A stretch of 64,000 nucleotides of DNA from Fictibacillus phosphorivorans (GCF_023715845.1 NZ_JAMBOR010000014.1:50700-114699), one strand, 5' to 3'. Shown: positions 8,682-17,565, numbered from the stretch's first letter. Numbers and translations: made by a program. The notes: generated from the sequence alone by a model not told the origin.

Positions 8682-10526
8682 ATGGAAGAGCATGCTTCTT
8701 TTACTTCATTAGTAGTAGTAATTCTTACTGCATTTTTTATTCCGATCTTACTAAACAAATTTAAATTGCGTATAATTCCTGTTGTGGTAGCGGAAATCAT
8801 CGCAGGAATTATTCTTGGAAAGAGCGGCTTCGATATCGTCGAGCATGACGCATGGCTGGAGATTCTCTCAGTCTTAGGGTTTATCTTTTTGATGTTTTTA
8901 AGCGGCCTTGAGATTGATTTTAGCATCTTTGCAGGAGGCAATAATCAAAAGAAAAATAAAGAAGCGAAAAAAGAACCAAACCGTATTTTTATTTCATCGG
9001 TTATCTTTTTGTTTATACTTATCCTTTCATATGGATTATCTCTCTTGTTTGTCTGGGGAGGATTCGCAGACAGTGCATTCTTTATGACTCTTGTTATCTC
9101 AACAATTTCACTTGGTGTAGTCGTGCCGACATTGAAAGAAGAAAAGTTATCGAAAACGACCATCGGTCAGATTATCTTATTAGTCGCTGTGATCGCAGAT
9201 CTCGTTACAATGATTTTGCTTGCTCTTTTTGTATCCTTGGAATCAGGAGATCCGAGCAGAATGTGGCTGCTACTTATTCTATTTGCGGCTGGAATCCTCT
9301 TATACTTTGTCGGTAAACAGATGAGACATCAATCTTTTCTGGAAACCATGTCTAAAGGAACCATTCAGTTTGATACAAGAGCTGTATTTACACTGATTAT
9401 TGTATTAGTAGGTTTATCGGAAACGGTAGGGGCAGAAAATATATTGGGTGCCTTTTTAGCCGGAGTACTTGTCTCGCTGCTTTCACCAAATAAGCATCTT
9501 GTACACAAACTTGATTCATTCGGCTATGGGTTCTTAATTCCTATCTTCTTTGTAATGGTAGGTGTTGAGCTAGATATCCGGTCCATTTTTTCAGATCCAA
9601 AAGCGCTTGCTTTGATTCCATTACTGCTTGTCGCTTTGTTGATTTCTAAGTTTCTTCCTATATTGTACTTAAGAAAATGGTTTGATTGGAAAACCGTGAC
9701 TGCAGCAGGATTCTTATTGACCTCAACGCTTTCACTTGTTATCGCAGCCGCTAAAATTGGTGAACGTATCGAGATTATTGATGCAAGAACATCATCTGCC
9801 CTTATTTTGACAGCTGTTATAAGTGCGATCATCACGCCTATTTTCTTTAAGAAGTTTTTCCCGCGAAAAGAAGAAGGAGAAGCAGTCAAAGAACAGCTGG
9901 TTATTGTTGGGGCAAATCAATTCACCTTGCCAATAACGTCTGAACTTGATAAAACGAGATACGAACAAAGAATCTATCACACCAAACAAGAAGAAAAAGA
10001 CCAGAAGCAATTAGAAAGCTTCAATATAAAAGAACTTGAAAATTATGAAGAAAATACATTAAAAGAAGCAGGTGTATTTAATACAGATGTTATCATCTGT
10101 GCAACAGGTCAGGATGATACGAATGAAAAAATTGCTCTTCTAGCAAAAGGAGAGGGAGTGAAACGAATTATTGCTCGGATAGAAGATCCATCAAAACGTG
10201 ATGGACTTAAAAATGAAGGGATAGAAGTATACTCTGTTTATTTCTCATCTCAAGTACTATTAAAAGCATTAATTGAAAATCCTTCTGTTGTCGACATTCT
10301 CACTACTCAAGATAACAGCCTGAACGAGATCATCGTTCGAAACAGTTCATATCATCGAACGGCGTTAAGAAATTTCCCTTACCTGGGAGACAGTATCATC
10401 GTTCGGATCTATAGAGGAAAAGAGTCAATCAATCCTCATGGTGACACAGAGATTTTGCTGGGTGATAAGATGGTTGTGACAGGAAGCAAACAACAAATTC
10501 ATCAGATGAGAGAGATACTTTCTTAA
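8682..10526 (+). CDS. yjbQ: Cation:proton antiporter with TrkA-N domain (YjbQ)
   Basis: A 614-residue CPA2-family monovalent cation/proton antiporter, the same length as B. subtilis YjbQ. Residues 1-395 form about 12 membrane segments. From about residue 403 a TrkA-N (RCK) NAD-binding domain follows (EQLVIVGAN), then a TrkA-C segment from about 535 ending near residue 612. The soluble part should gate K+ or Na+ efflux in response to nucleotides. A charged linker (KNKEAKKEPN) after the third segment is typical. It is transcribed alone from the promoter at 8618-8646. Confidence 0.88.
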   Translation: MEEHASFTSLVVVILTAFFIPILLNKFKLRIIPVVVAEIIAGIILGKSGFDIVEHDAWLEILSVLGFIFLMFLSGLEIDFSIFAGGNNQKKNKEAKKEPNRIFISSVIFLFILILSYGLSLLFVWGGFADSAFFMTLVISTISLGVVVPTLKEEKLSKTTIGQIILLVAVIADLVTMILLALFVSLESGDPSRMWLLLILFAAGILLYFVGKQMRHQSFLETMSKGTIQFDTRAVFTLIIVLVGLSETVGAENILGAFLAGVLVSLLSPNKHLVHKLDSFGYGFLIPIFFVMVGVELDIRSIFSDPKALALIPLLLVALLISKFLPILYLRKWFDWKTVTAAGFLLTSTLSLVIAAAKIGERIEIIDARTSSALILTAVISAIITPIFFKKFFPRKEEGEAVKEQLVIVGANQFTLPITSELDKTRYEQRIYHTKQEEKDQKQLESFNIKELENYEENTLKEAGVFNTDVIICATGQDDTNEKIALLAKGEGVKRIIARIEDPSKRDGLKNEGIEVYSVYFSSQVLLKALIENPSVVDILTTQDNSLNEIIVRNSSYHRTALRNFPYLGDSIIVRIYRGKESINPHGDTEILLGDKMVVTGSKQQIHQMREILS

Positions 10527-10560
10527 TAAAAAGGTGCTGGTTGATACCAGCGCTTTTTAA
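10527..10560 (+). terminator. Terminator after yjbQ
   Basis: The stem AAAAGGTGCTGGT pairs with ACCAGCGCTTTT (two G-T pairs) around a TGAT loop. Confidence 0.75.
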
Positions 10561-10613
10561 TTTGTAAAAAATAGAGCATGCTAGTAGTAAAACAATAGAA
10601 AGGTGAAGTGAAC

Positions 10614-10760
10614 ATGATCCCAATCGTTTATTGTCCGAATTGTGAGGCTCAGCATAATCTTAACGATGAAATCCTTATCGCTCAGTCGAACCAGAATGTG
10701 ATATACCGCTGTCATGCATGTGGTTTTGAAGTGAAAAATATTGAGACTAGCAAAGGTTAA
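10614..10760 (+). CDS. Small zinc-ribbon protein
   Basis: A 48-residue protein with two CxxC pairs (CPNC at residues 7-10 and CHAC at 33-36), the pattern of a one-zinc ribbon. The start ATG 10614 follows GAAAGGTGAAG. It lies between yjbQ and fabI, in the same direction. No family assignment is possible. Many such small zinc ribbons in Bacillus are predicted RNA- or protein-binding accessories. Confidence 0.6.
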   Translation: MIPIVYCPNCEAQHNLNDEILIAQSNQNVIYRCHACGFEVKNIETSKG

Positions 10761-10783
10761 CTAGTGAATATTCCTATCTTATC

Positions 10784-10812
10784 TGTTATACTAATTAGGA
10801 CTTGGTACTAAT
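10784..10812 (+). promoter_or_regulatory. fabI promoter with FapR operator
   Basis: An extended -10 (TG at 10784-10785, TATACT 10787-10792) is followed at 10794-10812 by a near-palindrome ATTAG...GGTACTAAT whose arms match at 7 of 9 positions. This fits the FapR operator (ATTAGTACC-type half-sites), the malonyl-CoA-responsive repressor of fatty-acid genes. The operator covers the expected transcription start. Confidence 0.75.
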
Positions 10813-10870
10813 AACAAATACTAAATACATGAATCTAGTGAATAATAACCCATGGGGAGGAGATTTTTTT

Positions 10871-11650
10871 ATGTATCAACTATCATTACAGGATAAAACA
10901 TTTGTCATTATGGGTGTTGCCAACAAAAGAAGCATTGCCTGGGGAATTGCTCAGTCTTTATCAAAAGCAGGAGCACGTTTAGTATTTACATACGCAGGTG
11001 AAAGACTTGAAAAGAATGTACGCGATCTTGCAGAATCACTTGATCGAAACGACTCGATCGTTTTACCATGTGACATTACAAATGATGAAGAGATCAAGAA
11101 GACATTTGCTACTTTAAAAGAAGAAGTTGGGATCATCCACGGATTAGCACACTGTATCGCATTTGCGAATACGGAAGAACTTAAAGGCGAATATCTAAAC
11201 ACTACTCGTGAAGGGTTCCTTCTGGCTCATAATATCTCTTCTTATTCACTAACTGCAGTAGTTAAAGAAGCTCGTCCATTAATGAAAGAAGGCGGAAGCA
11301 TCATTACACTTACTTATCTTGGTGGAGAAAGAGTAGTGTCAAACTACAATGTAATGGGTGTTGCCAAAGCTTCACTAGACGCAAGCGTAAAGTACCTTGC
11401 TAGTGATGTAGGAAAAGATGGCATTCGTGTTAATGCAATTTCAGCAGGACCAATTAGAACACTTGCTGCAAAAGGAATTGGAGACTTTAACTCTGTTCTA
11501 AAAGAGATCGAAGAGAGATCTCCATTACGTAAAGCTAACACACAAGAAGAAGTAGGAGATGCCGCTCTATTCTTGATGAGTGATTTGGCTCGTGGAATTA
11601 CAGGTGAAATTCTTCACGTGGATAGTGGCTATAATATCATTGCTCGTTAA
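10871..11650 (+). CDS. fabI: Enoyl-[ACP] reductase FabI
   Basis: A 259-residue short-chain-dehydrogenase-type enoyl-ACP reductase, catalysing the last reduction in each fatty-acid elongation cycle. The NAD-binding motif is GVANKRSIAWGIA (15-27). The active-site residues are Y149, Y159 and K166, in the FabI spacing Y-x6-K. The start ATG 10871 lies after GGGGAGGAG. In-frame codons further upstream overlap the FapR operator and are not expected to be translated. Position after yjbQ matches B. subtilis fabI (yjbW). Confidence 0.95.
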   Translation: MYQLSLQDKTFVIMGVANKRSIAWGIAQSLSKAGARLVFTYAGERLEKNVRDLAESLDRNDSIVLPCDITNDEEIKKTFATLKEEVGIIHGLAHCIAFANTEELKGEYLNTTREGFLLAHNISSYSLTAVVKEARPLMKEGGSIITLTYLGGERVVSNYNVMGVAKASLDASVKYLASDVGKDGIRVNAISAGPIRTLAAKGIGDFNSVLKEIEERSPLRKANTQEEVGDAALFLMSDLARGITGEILHVDSGYNIIAR

Positions 11651-11661
11651 TTAAGAATATG

Positions 11662-11735
11662 CAAAAACCCCGAATGCTCACGATGGGATTCGGGGTTTTT
11701 TATTTGCATCTAGCTGCCGCTCACGATGGGGGCAG
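11662..11735 (+). terminator. fabI terminator followed by a twin hairpin with the same loop
   Basis: The first hairpin pairs 11663-11675 with 11688-11700 and ends in T6. A second, shorter hairpin (11714-11718 with 11731-11735) follows. Both enclose the identical 12-base loop GCTCACGATGGG (11676-11687 and 11719-11730). Confidence 0.8.
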
Positions 11736-11770
11736 TCCTAGAAAAAGAGGATGTTAGTTTAAGCTAATGG

Positions 11771-12109
11771 TTAAGCTCCTAGGCAAACTACACCGCAAAT
11801 GCAACGAGAATCCGTTACATATGTTCTATTAATTGCTGCGCCAGTTCCGTCTACATCAGCATATGTGAACACAGCAGTGTAAGTTTTAGGATCAAAACGA
11901 ACTAGTGTAAATTCAGTAGGAGTAGTAGTTCCTAATAAATCTACTGGTGTGTTTGTACCTCTGTTCACAAGTAGAACACGACTTTGCTGTCCTAGGGAAC
12001 AAAGGTTATTATTTGCGTTTGCTAGCTGATTCAACAATTCGCTAACACCGCTAAGTTTGTGGCCTCCTGCTTGTTCACTACCGCAACAGGAGTTGGTAAA
12101 TAGGCTCAT
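11771..12109 (-). CDS. CotY/CotZ-like spore coat protein
   Basis: A 112-residue protein starting at ATG 12109-12107 with AAGGAGG eight to nine bases upstream. It is cysteine-containing (NSCCGS near the start, then DSRCICGVVCLGA at the end). The C-terminal CxCxxxCL pattern resembles the LSCFCAIQCL end of the CotY/CotZ/ExsY family. Those proteins form cysteine-linked two-dimensional lattices in the crust or exosporium basal layer. The location after fabI is where B. subtilis has cotO-cotZYXWV. The assignment is tentative because the central part is short and not clearly alignable by eye. Confidence 0.55.
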   Translation of the reverse strand: MSLFTNSCCGSEQAGGHKLSGVSELLNQLANANNNLCSLGQQSRVLLVNRGTNTPVDLLGTTTPTEFTLVRFDPKTYTAVFTYADVDGTGAAINRTYVTDSRCICGVVCLGA

Positions 12110-12391
12110 TAAAATTGCCTCCTTCGTTGAATTAGATACATGTACCTGATTCCTCAATCAGGTTAATATACTATATACATTATTAGGTAATAGTGGTACG
12201 AGGCATAAACCTATTTCTTTGAAAATATGTAGATGCCTAAAGGGTTTTATCTTTTAAATAGCTGATGGTTTACATTTTTATTTTTTTTTTATTTCTAATG
12301 GTATTCGTCCAAACAACATGTCCATCTTTCACATATAAAATAAGAACTAGTATTAATTACTAGGTTGTTAAATGAAAGGGGATTATTTAGT

Positions 12392-12631
12392 ATGCCAATT
12401 GTAGACCGTTTAGCAATTAGAGCGCAGCTAGCATTCCTTGCTGCTTCTGGTCAGATCATTAATGAGGTTTATGTTTTAGGTACACAAATTCCAGGGGAAC
12501 CACTACTCACAGCAGTTACAGTTAAAAAAGTTTCAGGTAATTTTGTTGTGTTTAACCAAGCTGGATCCGGTGGTCTTGGAGATGTTATCATCGTTATCGA
12601 TAAGATCGTTGGGCTTGACACATTGCTTTAA
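12392..12631 (+). CDS. Hypothetical small protein between coat and glycan genes
   Basis: A 79-residue, mostly beta-prone hydrophobic protein (VDRLAIRAQLAFL, then alternating strands, then GDVIIVIDKIVGLDTLL). It has no membrane-helix pattern strong enough to call. The start is ATG 12392 with GAAAGGGG upstream. A CATATAAAA element about 60 bases upstream weakly resembles a sigma-K -10. Between a coat-like gene and the glycan operon, a structural spore role is conceivable. I do not recognise the family. Confidence 0.55.
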   Translation: MPIVDRLAIRAQLAFLAASGQIINEVYVLGTQIPGEPLLTAVTVKKVSGNFVVFNQAGSGGLGDVIIVIDKIVGLDTLL

Positions 12632-12642
12632 AAACAAAAATG

Positions 12643-12672
12643 AAGGTCTCTTTTAAAGAGACCTTTATATGT
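12643..12672 (+). terminator. Terminator after the 79-residue gene
   Basis: Stem AAGGTCTCTTT with AAAGAGACCTT around a short loop, followed by a mixed T-rich tail. Confidence 0.75.
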
Positions 12673-12692
12673 TTTATGGGAAAGGTGTCTAA

Positions 12693-12719
12693 ACCAAAAT
12701 CTTGAACTCTCATATAATG
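12693..12719 (+). promoter_or_regulatory. Possible sigma-K promoter of the glycan operon
   Basis: AC at 12693-12694, a 16-bp spacer and CATATAATG at 12711-12719 fit the sigma-K pattern (AC, 16-17 bp, CATANNNTA) with one mismatch. It lies 20 bases before the first glycosyltransferase gene. Short AT-rich motifs like this arise by chance, so this is a prediction. Confidence 0.45.
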
Positions 12720-12739
12720 CAAAGATAGAAGGTGATTGA

Positions 12740-13663
12740 TTGGAAAAGTTAAAATTACTATTTATTACAAAGGAACGTTCAAATCAGTTAGAACGAAGCA
12801 GCTACTATTTAGCCCAAGAATTAACGAAACAAACGGAGCTTTTTATTTGGAAAGCGGATGGAAGCGTACATGATATTCTTTCAAGAATTCCATTTCGTCC
12901 AGATTTTATATTATTAAATGATTTTCATCCAGATTATCTGCCTAAAATTACAGGTCTTAGCAGCGTTCAAATACCAAAAGGAATGTTCATGCATGACCTA
13001 CATTATAAAAAGTTTCACAGAAAAAGGTTTATAGAATCTGAAAATATACAATTGGTGTTTACTCATTACCGCGATGCATTCCTTAAATGGTACCCCGAAC
13101 TCACTTCGAAAATGGTATGGTTTCCTCATTTTATACATCCCGAAATATTCAAAGATTATGGACAAAGTAAAACAATAAATTACTTAATGATGGGTGCAAA
13201 TTATCCAAATATCTATCCATTAAGAAATAATTTTATGTATCAGCTAAAAAGAGAACCTGGCTTCATTTTCCATCCTCATCCGGGATATAGAGCATTCAGA
13301 TCAGAGGAAAAAGGTATATATGCAGGACGACGTTATGCAATGGAAATTAATAAGGCAAAAATTTTTTTAACTTGTGATTCTATTTATAAGTATCCACTTT
13401 TAAAATACTTTGAGGTGTTAGCATGTAATACCTTATTAATTGCCAGCCCATCAGAAGAATTAAGAGAATTAGGTTTTATCGATGGAGAAACATTTATAGC
13501 CGCAAATCAATCAAATGTACTCTTTAAAGCAAGACATTATCTTAATTATGAAGAGGAAAGAAACCGAATAGCCCTTAATGGTTTTAAGATGGTAATGAAA
13601 CGCCATACCACGGAAGTTCGTGTAAAAGAATTACTGCTTAAGATAAGAGAATTTATCAAATGA
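12740..13663 (+). CDS. CgeB-like glycosyltransferase (group 1 type), copy 1
   Basis: A 307-residue cytosolic GT-B-like glycosyltransferase. Its C-terminal half carries the Glyco_trans_1_2 pattern seen in CgeB-type enzymes: YAMEINKAKIFLTCDS, KYFEVLACNTLLIASPSEELRELGF, and a final helix region with NRIALNG. The TTG start (12740) has AAGGTGA just upstream. It is homologous along its length to the protein at 14474-15406 and opens a glycosyltransferase/sulfotransferase operon. CgeB of B. subtilis modifies the spore crust under sigma-K. Here the donor and acceptor sugars are unknown. Confidence 0.75.
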   Translation: MEKLKLLFITKERSNQLERSSYYLAQELTKQTELFIWKADGSVHDILSRIPFRPDFILLNDFHPDYLPKITGLSSVQIPKGMFMHDLHYKKFHRKRFIESENIQLVFTHYRDAFLKWYPELTSKMVWFPHFIHPEIFKDYGQSKTINYLMMGANYPNIYPLRNNFMYQLKREPGFIFHPHPGYRAFRSEEKGIYAGRRYAMEINKAKIFLTCDSIYKYPLLKYFEVLACNTLLIASPSEELRELGFIDGETFIAANQSNVLFKARHYLNYEEERNRIALNGFKMVMKRHTTEVRVKELLLKIREFIK

Positions 13664-13674
13664 GGAAGTAGATA

Positions 13675-14442
13675 ATGATTTATCGTACAAAGTGTAATCC
13701 ATTCTATGTAAATACTATACCTAGAAGCGGAACACAATTACTTAGGGAGATACTACTATGTATTCCTAGATTAAAACATGATTGGGAAGACCAGTTTTAT
13801 TTTGAAGAATTTCAAAAGATGGACTCAAGCTATAAAAAATATAGTGAACGGATAAAGCAATTAGATAATAATGAATTTGCCATCGGTCATTTGTATTTTT
13901 CACATTATTGGACTGATCTTTTGAACGAGATTGGTATGAAACGAATCTTTTTATACCGTGATCCAAGAGATGTAGTTGTTTCACTGGTTTACTTTGTTTT
14001 GAACCAATGTCGTACCGATCCTTTCTATTCATACTTGACTCAATTCTGTTCAAATCAAAGAGAGCGATATAAAGCAATCATCGAGGGTTTTCAGGAGGAT
14101 CACTTATTTTTTCCTGGAATCGTTTCAATGTACAGACAATACATGAATTGGAAGAATGACAAAAACACACTAATCATTAGGTTTGAAGATTTACTCAGTA
14201 AAAATAGAAGAAATGAAATGGAAAGACTAATCGACTATCTGATTCCTGATCAACAAAAATACAAAGAAGAAATTCTTTCAAAAATGGTGTCCCAGGTTAA
14301 CCGTACTGACTATATAACTGGGAAATATGGATTAATAGGGTGTTGGAAAGATGAGTTCGATGATGAATTAATGGAACGATTTGATAAGTTGTGCGGTAAA
14401 GTTTTAATAGAATTAGGCTATGAACCTTCAATTCATTTATAG
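13675..14442 (+). CDS. PAPS-dependent sulfotransferase 1
   Basis: A 255-residue P-loop sulfotransferase. The 5'-phosphosulfate loop is NTIPRSGT (13-20) and the 3'-phosphate-binding motif is RIFLYRDPRDVVVS (90-103). A glycine-rich GLIGCWKDEF segment near residue 222 corresponds to the third PAPS contact. It transfers sulfate from PAPS to a hydroxyl or amine, here probably on a sugar. It is the most divergent of the three sulfotransferases in the locus (PRSGT rather than PKSGN). It follows the first glycosyltransferase by 11 bases and is presumably co-transcribed with it. Confidence 0.85.
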   Translation: MIYRTKCNPFYVNTIPRSGTQLLREILLCIPRLKHDWEDQFYFEEFQKMDSSYKKYSERIKQLDNNEFAIGHLYFSHYWTDLLNEIGMKRIFLYRDPRDVVVSLVYFVLNQCRTDPFYSYLTQFCSNQRERYKAIIEGFQEDHLFFPGIVSMYRQYMNWKNDKNTLIIRFEDLLSKNRRNEMERLIDYLIPDQQKYKEEILSKMVSQVNRTDYITGKYGLIGCWKDEFDDELMERFDKLCGKVLIELGYEPSIHL

Positions 14443-14473
14443 AAAGGTCTCTTTTGGAAAGGGGGAAAAGTGT

Positions 14474-15406
14474 GTGTTAAAGTTATTATTAATTTCAAAA
14501 GATACTTCAACCTTTTTGAATAAAAACTACTTTTATTTGGAGAATGAATTATTTAAAAATACTGATCTTATGATATGGAGAGAATCGGGGGATATCGAAT
14601 ATATCTTGAAGCAAGTTCCCAAAATCCCTGATTTCATTTTAATCATTAACGATATAGGAACCGAATTTTATCCAATAATAAGCGGGTTACCCAAAACTCA
14701 AATTCCATTTGGGTTGGTTGTGAACGATTCCCACCGTTTTATAGCAGAAAGAAAAAAATATATTTCTCAGAATAACATAAAAAATTTCATTGTTCTTTCC
14801 AAGCAAAATTTTTTGAAATACTATCCTGAACAAAGAAATAAACAAATATTCTTTTTCCCGCCATTTGTAAATACCGAGGTTTATAAGGATTATAATCTTG
14901 ATAAAAATATGGATCTAATGATGTTAGGTGACAAAGTTTCCCCTATTTACCCCTTAAGAAAAGCCATTGACAGATACTACAAAAGTGATCCCAGGTATGT
15001 ATCAATGCCTCATCCGGGGTGGAAGAACTTCACTAAAGAGCAAGAGCAGAATACGTTGATGGGTAAAAATTACGCCCAATTCATAAATCGAGCGAAATTA
15101 TTTTTTACTTGTGGTTCCGTTCTTCAAGTGCTTACGTATAAATATTTCGAAATTCCAGCTTGTAAAACGCTATTATTAGCACCTACTTTTCCTGAATTAG
15201 AACAAATAGGTTTTGTGCCTGGAAAGCATTTTGTAGATATAAATCTTCAAAATTTCGCCGCTAAAGCAGAATATTATTTAAAGAATACCGTGGAAAGAAA
15301 TAGAATTACAGAAGAAGGGTTCAAATTTGTTCAGCAGTATCATTCACATATTTATCGAACCGAACAGTTAGTTAAAAAAATGATTGAAATATGCAATCAA
15401 CAATAA
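14474..15406 (+). CDS. CgeB-like glycosyltransferase, copy 2
   Basis: A 310-residue paralogue of the protein at 12740-13663. Shared landmarks are LKLLLISKDTS at the start, PDFILIIND, YPLRKAI, MPHPGWKNF, INRAKLFFTCGS, and KYFEIPACKTLLLAPTFPELEQIGF. The GTG start (14474) follows GGAAAGGGGG, and an in-frame ATG 54 bases earlier falls inside the preceding gene. The TCGS and ACKT changes relative to copy 1 suggest a different donor or acceptor. It is paired with its own downstream sulfotransferase, repeating the layout of the first pair. Confidence 0.75.
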   Translation: MLKLLLISKDTSTFLNKNYFYLENELFKNTDLMIWRESGDIEYILKQVPKIPDFILIINDIGTEFYPIISGLPKTQIPFGLVVNDSHRFIAERKKYISQNNIKNFIVLSKQNFLKYYPEQRNKQIFFFPPFVNTEVYKDYNLDKNMDLMMLGDKVSPIYPLRKAIDRYYKSDPRYVSMPHPGWKNFTKEQEQNTLMGKNYAQFINRAKLFFTCGSVLQVLTYKYFEIPACKTLLLAPTFPELEQIGFVPGKHFVDINLQNFAAKAEYYLKNTVERNRITEEGFKFVQQYHSHIYRTEQLVKKMIEICNQQ

Positions 15407-15423
15407 TAAGAGGAAGATCATCA

Positions 15424-16194
15424 TTGAATAATAGAAGAAACCCATCGCAAGGAAATCATTTTGATAAAGTATTTCTCGTTTCATTCCCAAAGTCAGGAAA
15501 TACTTGGATGAGATTTTTGCTTGGTACATTACTGTCTAATGAAAAAGTAGATTGGAAGAATATTAACCAATATGTGTTTGAAATAGGAACTCGACCAATT
15601 GCTCCTATTAAACATTTTAATCATGTACAATATTTTAAAAGTCATTCTTATTATGACCCTAGTTTTCAAAAGGTCATATATATGGTAAGGGATGTAAGAG
15701 ATGTAGTTATCTCTTATTATTATTATTTATTAAAAAGAAATGTACTTATTGATCGAGTAAAACTTAATGAATTCATTCCACAATTTATAAAAGGAGATTT
15801 TGATTCCTTTAAATGGGATGAACATGTTAAGAGCTGGTTGAGAAATAGCCATAAAATAGCTAATGGTTTTCACCTAGTAAAATATGAAGATCTACAAAAG
15901 CAGCCGATCGTTGAAATGAAAAAAATAATGTCCTTTTTGAATGTCGATGTAAATGATGAAAAAATAATCGATGCTTTAAATTGGAGTTCATTTCGAAACA
16001 TGAGAGCTTTAGAAATAGAACAGCAAAATTATTCGTACATGTTAAGGAAATCGAATAAAGCTATTCCTTTTATACGAAGTGGAAAAGTTGGGGAATGGAA
16101 AACTGAGCTGGATCAAGATCAACAAGAACTTCTGAAACAAGCGTACGGACAAACATTAATTGATTTAGGTTATGAAACTTCATTAGATTGGTAA
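15424..16194 (+). CDS. PAPS-dependent sulfotransferase 2
   Basis: A 256-residue sulfotransferase with the canonical 5'-loop SFPKSGNTWMR (20-30), the 3'-phosphate motif YMVRDVRDVVIS (86-97) and a C-terminal RSGKVGEWK matching the R(K)GxxGDWK PAPS contact. The TTG start at 15424 has AGAGGA ten bases upstream. ATG 15391 overlaps the previous gene and lacks a site. It is closer to the protein at 18711-19457 than to the one at 13675-14442. It ends the first operon, before the terminator at 16209. Confidence 0.88.
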   Translation: MNNRRNPSQGNHFDKVFLVSFPKSGNTWMRFLLGTLLSNEKVDWKNINQYVFEIGTRPIAPIKHFNHVQYFKSHSYYDPSFQKVIYMVRDVRDVVISYYYYLLKRNVLIDRVKLNEFIPQFIKGDFDSFKWDEHVKSWLRNSHKIANGFHLVKYEDLQKQPIVEMKKIMSFLNVDVNDEKIIDALNWSSFRNMRALEIEQQNYSYMLRKSNKAIPFIRSGKVGEWKTELDQDQQELLKQAYGQTLIDLGYETSLDW

Positions 16195-16208
16195 CTCATA
16201 TAATAATT

Positions 16209-16250
16209 ATAGACATCCGATTGTTCCAACAATTGGATGTCTATTTTTAT
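16209..16250. terminator. Terminator between convergent operon and GT61 gene
   Basis: Stem ATAGACATCC with GGATGTCTAT (16209-16218, 16235-16244), extended by an inner ATTG/CAAT stem. The tail is TTTTTAT. Confidence 0.85.
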
Positions 16251-16263
16251 AAATTAAATGTTT

Positions 16264-17358
16264 TTAATTAATACCTAAAAGGTCTAATGTATGAATAAGT
16301 TTGTTTATATCAATGGTCATGTTATTCAAGACAGGATGTATTCTAGAAATCGGGGGAGCAAGATTACATTTGAAAAAGGAAAAATCTAAATCTAAATAGT
16401 TACTTATTTTTATAAATTCATCTGAAGTCGTAGTGAATAATTGGATAATTTTTGTACCAGGCTTACAAAACATAATATTAGACATACCTGCACCATTTGT
16501 ACCTATTATATATTTCGCAGAATTAAAAATATTAATCTGTTCCTGAACAGACTTGTTTTTTAGAACAACTTTCTTAAATCCTCTTTTTTCTAGTATTTGT
16601 ATTACACGTTCTTCATTTATTACTTTTCTCCAAGAGGCATCATCACGACTAATATAGATCTTCTCATATTCATCCGAATTTTTTACAGTATTTTCATTTA
16701 ATAATGAGTTTCTTAAGTAATCAATGGACCATTTTACTGATGTATCGATAGTAAATGGTACGGAAGGGAGAACTAACTTCTTAGCTCTTAAATGCATATT
16801 GGGTCTAAGCTGAATGATTTTATCCCTTGGAATCCCGAGCATTTGGAGTGTTTGCCATTGATAAGGATATCGAATAGGGGGCAAGAGATATTTATTGATT
16901 TTAATACCGCTAAGTTCTAATAAGTGAAATCTTGCAAGATTGTCATGTAACCAATGCCAATAATTTTTATGCCCTGCCCATGCGATCACGGCGACAGTTT
17001 CGTGTGTATAGGTTGCAGTTGGTATTCTTTCCTGATTAAAATATGGCCATAAAAGGTGAAATGTCATATCTCTCAATAGCTTTAATGTTGGAGTCATAAC
17101 GTAAACCCTGCCGTTTCTTGTCCAATCAAACCAAACACTACCGTTATAAACAGTGGCAACATAAGCATTATCAAACTTTTGATCGATATTGTATGTTAGG
17201 GGCTTTACCCAATCTACCCATTGAGGTGGGTCTCCTTTAGGAGGCTTAAACCGAACAATTTGATTTGTATAAAACTCTTGATAAACTTGATTAATATTAG
17301 TTTGAGGAGTAACTTCATCTAACCATTCTTTTGTCTTTGCATAATATTTTTTCTCCAT
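16264..17358 (-). CDS. GT61 family glycosyltransferase (DUF563)
   Basis: A 364-residue DUF563/GT61-type glycosyltransferase, a family found in capsule and O-antigen loci. Characteristic stretches are GHKNYWHWLHDNLAR (about 129-143), EKIYISRDDASWRKVINEE (234-252) and YIIGTNGAGMSNIMFCKPGTKIIQL (286-310), of which the last two bind the nucleotide sugar. No signal peptide is visible, so it should act in the cytosol. It is the only minus-strand gene of the sulfated-glycan locus. AAGGAGG precedes the ATG. Confidence 0.82.
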   Translation of the reverse strand: MEKKYYAKTKEWLDEVTPQTNINQVYQEFYTNQIVRFKPPKGDPPQWVDWVKPLTYNIDQKFDNAYVATVYNGSVWFDWTRNGRVYVMTPTLKLLRDMTFHLLWPYFNQERIPTATYTHETVAVIAWAGHKNYWHWLHDNLARFHLLELSGIKINKYLLPPIRYPYQWQTLQMLGIPRDKIIQLRPNMHLRAKKLVLPSVPFTIDTSVKWSIDYLRNSLLNENTVKNSDEYEKIYISRDDASWRKVINEERVIQILEKRGFKKVVLKNKSVQEQINIFNSAKYIIGTNGAGMSNIMFCKPGTKIIQLFTTTSDEFIKISNYLDLDFSFFKCNLAPPISRIHPVLNNMTIDINKLIHTLDLLGIN

Positions 17359-17500
17359 ATTTCCTCCTTGTAATTTTCTTCTTTTTTATGCAATTTTTCT
17401 TCTTTTTTTATTCTATTAAATTAAAAAGAAAATTGTTCTGGTTAATTGTCTCTAATACGGTAAATTCAAAATTAATAAAACTAACCTAGGAGAGACACCC

Positions 17501-17529
17501 ACAACTTGTCTGATAGTTTTCATATAATA
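17501..17529 (+). promoter_or_regulatory. Possible sigma-K promoter of the capF operon
   Basis: CATATAATA (17521-17529) is a full match to the sigma-K -10 pattern CATANNNTA. CACAAC upstream offers an AC with a spacer of 15 (or 18) bp, slightly off the ideal 16-17. The -10 is 37 bases before the capF-like start. Confidence 0.45.
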
Positions 17530-17565
17530 TAGAACACCATTATTTACGAACAGGGAGGCATCTAT

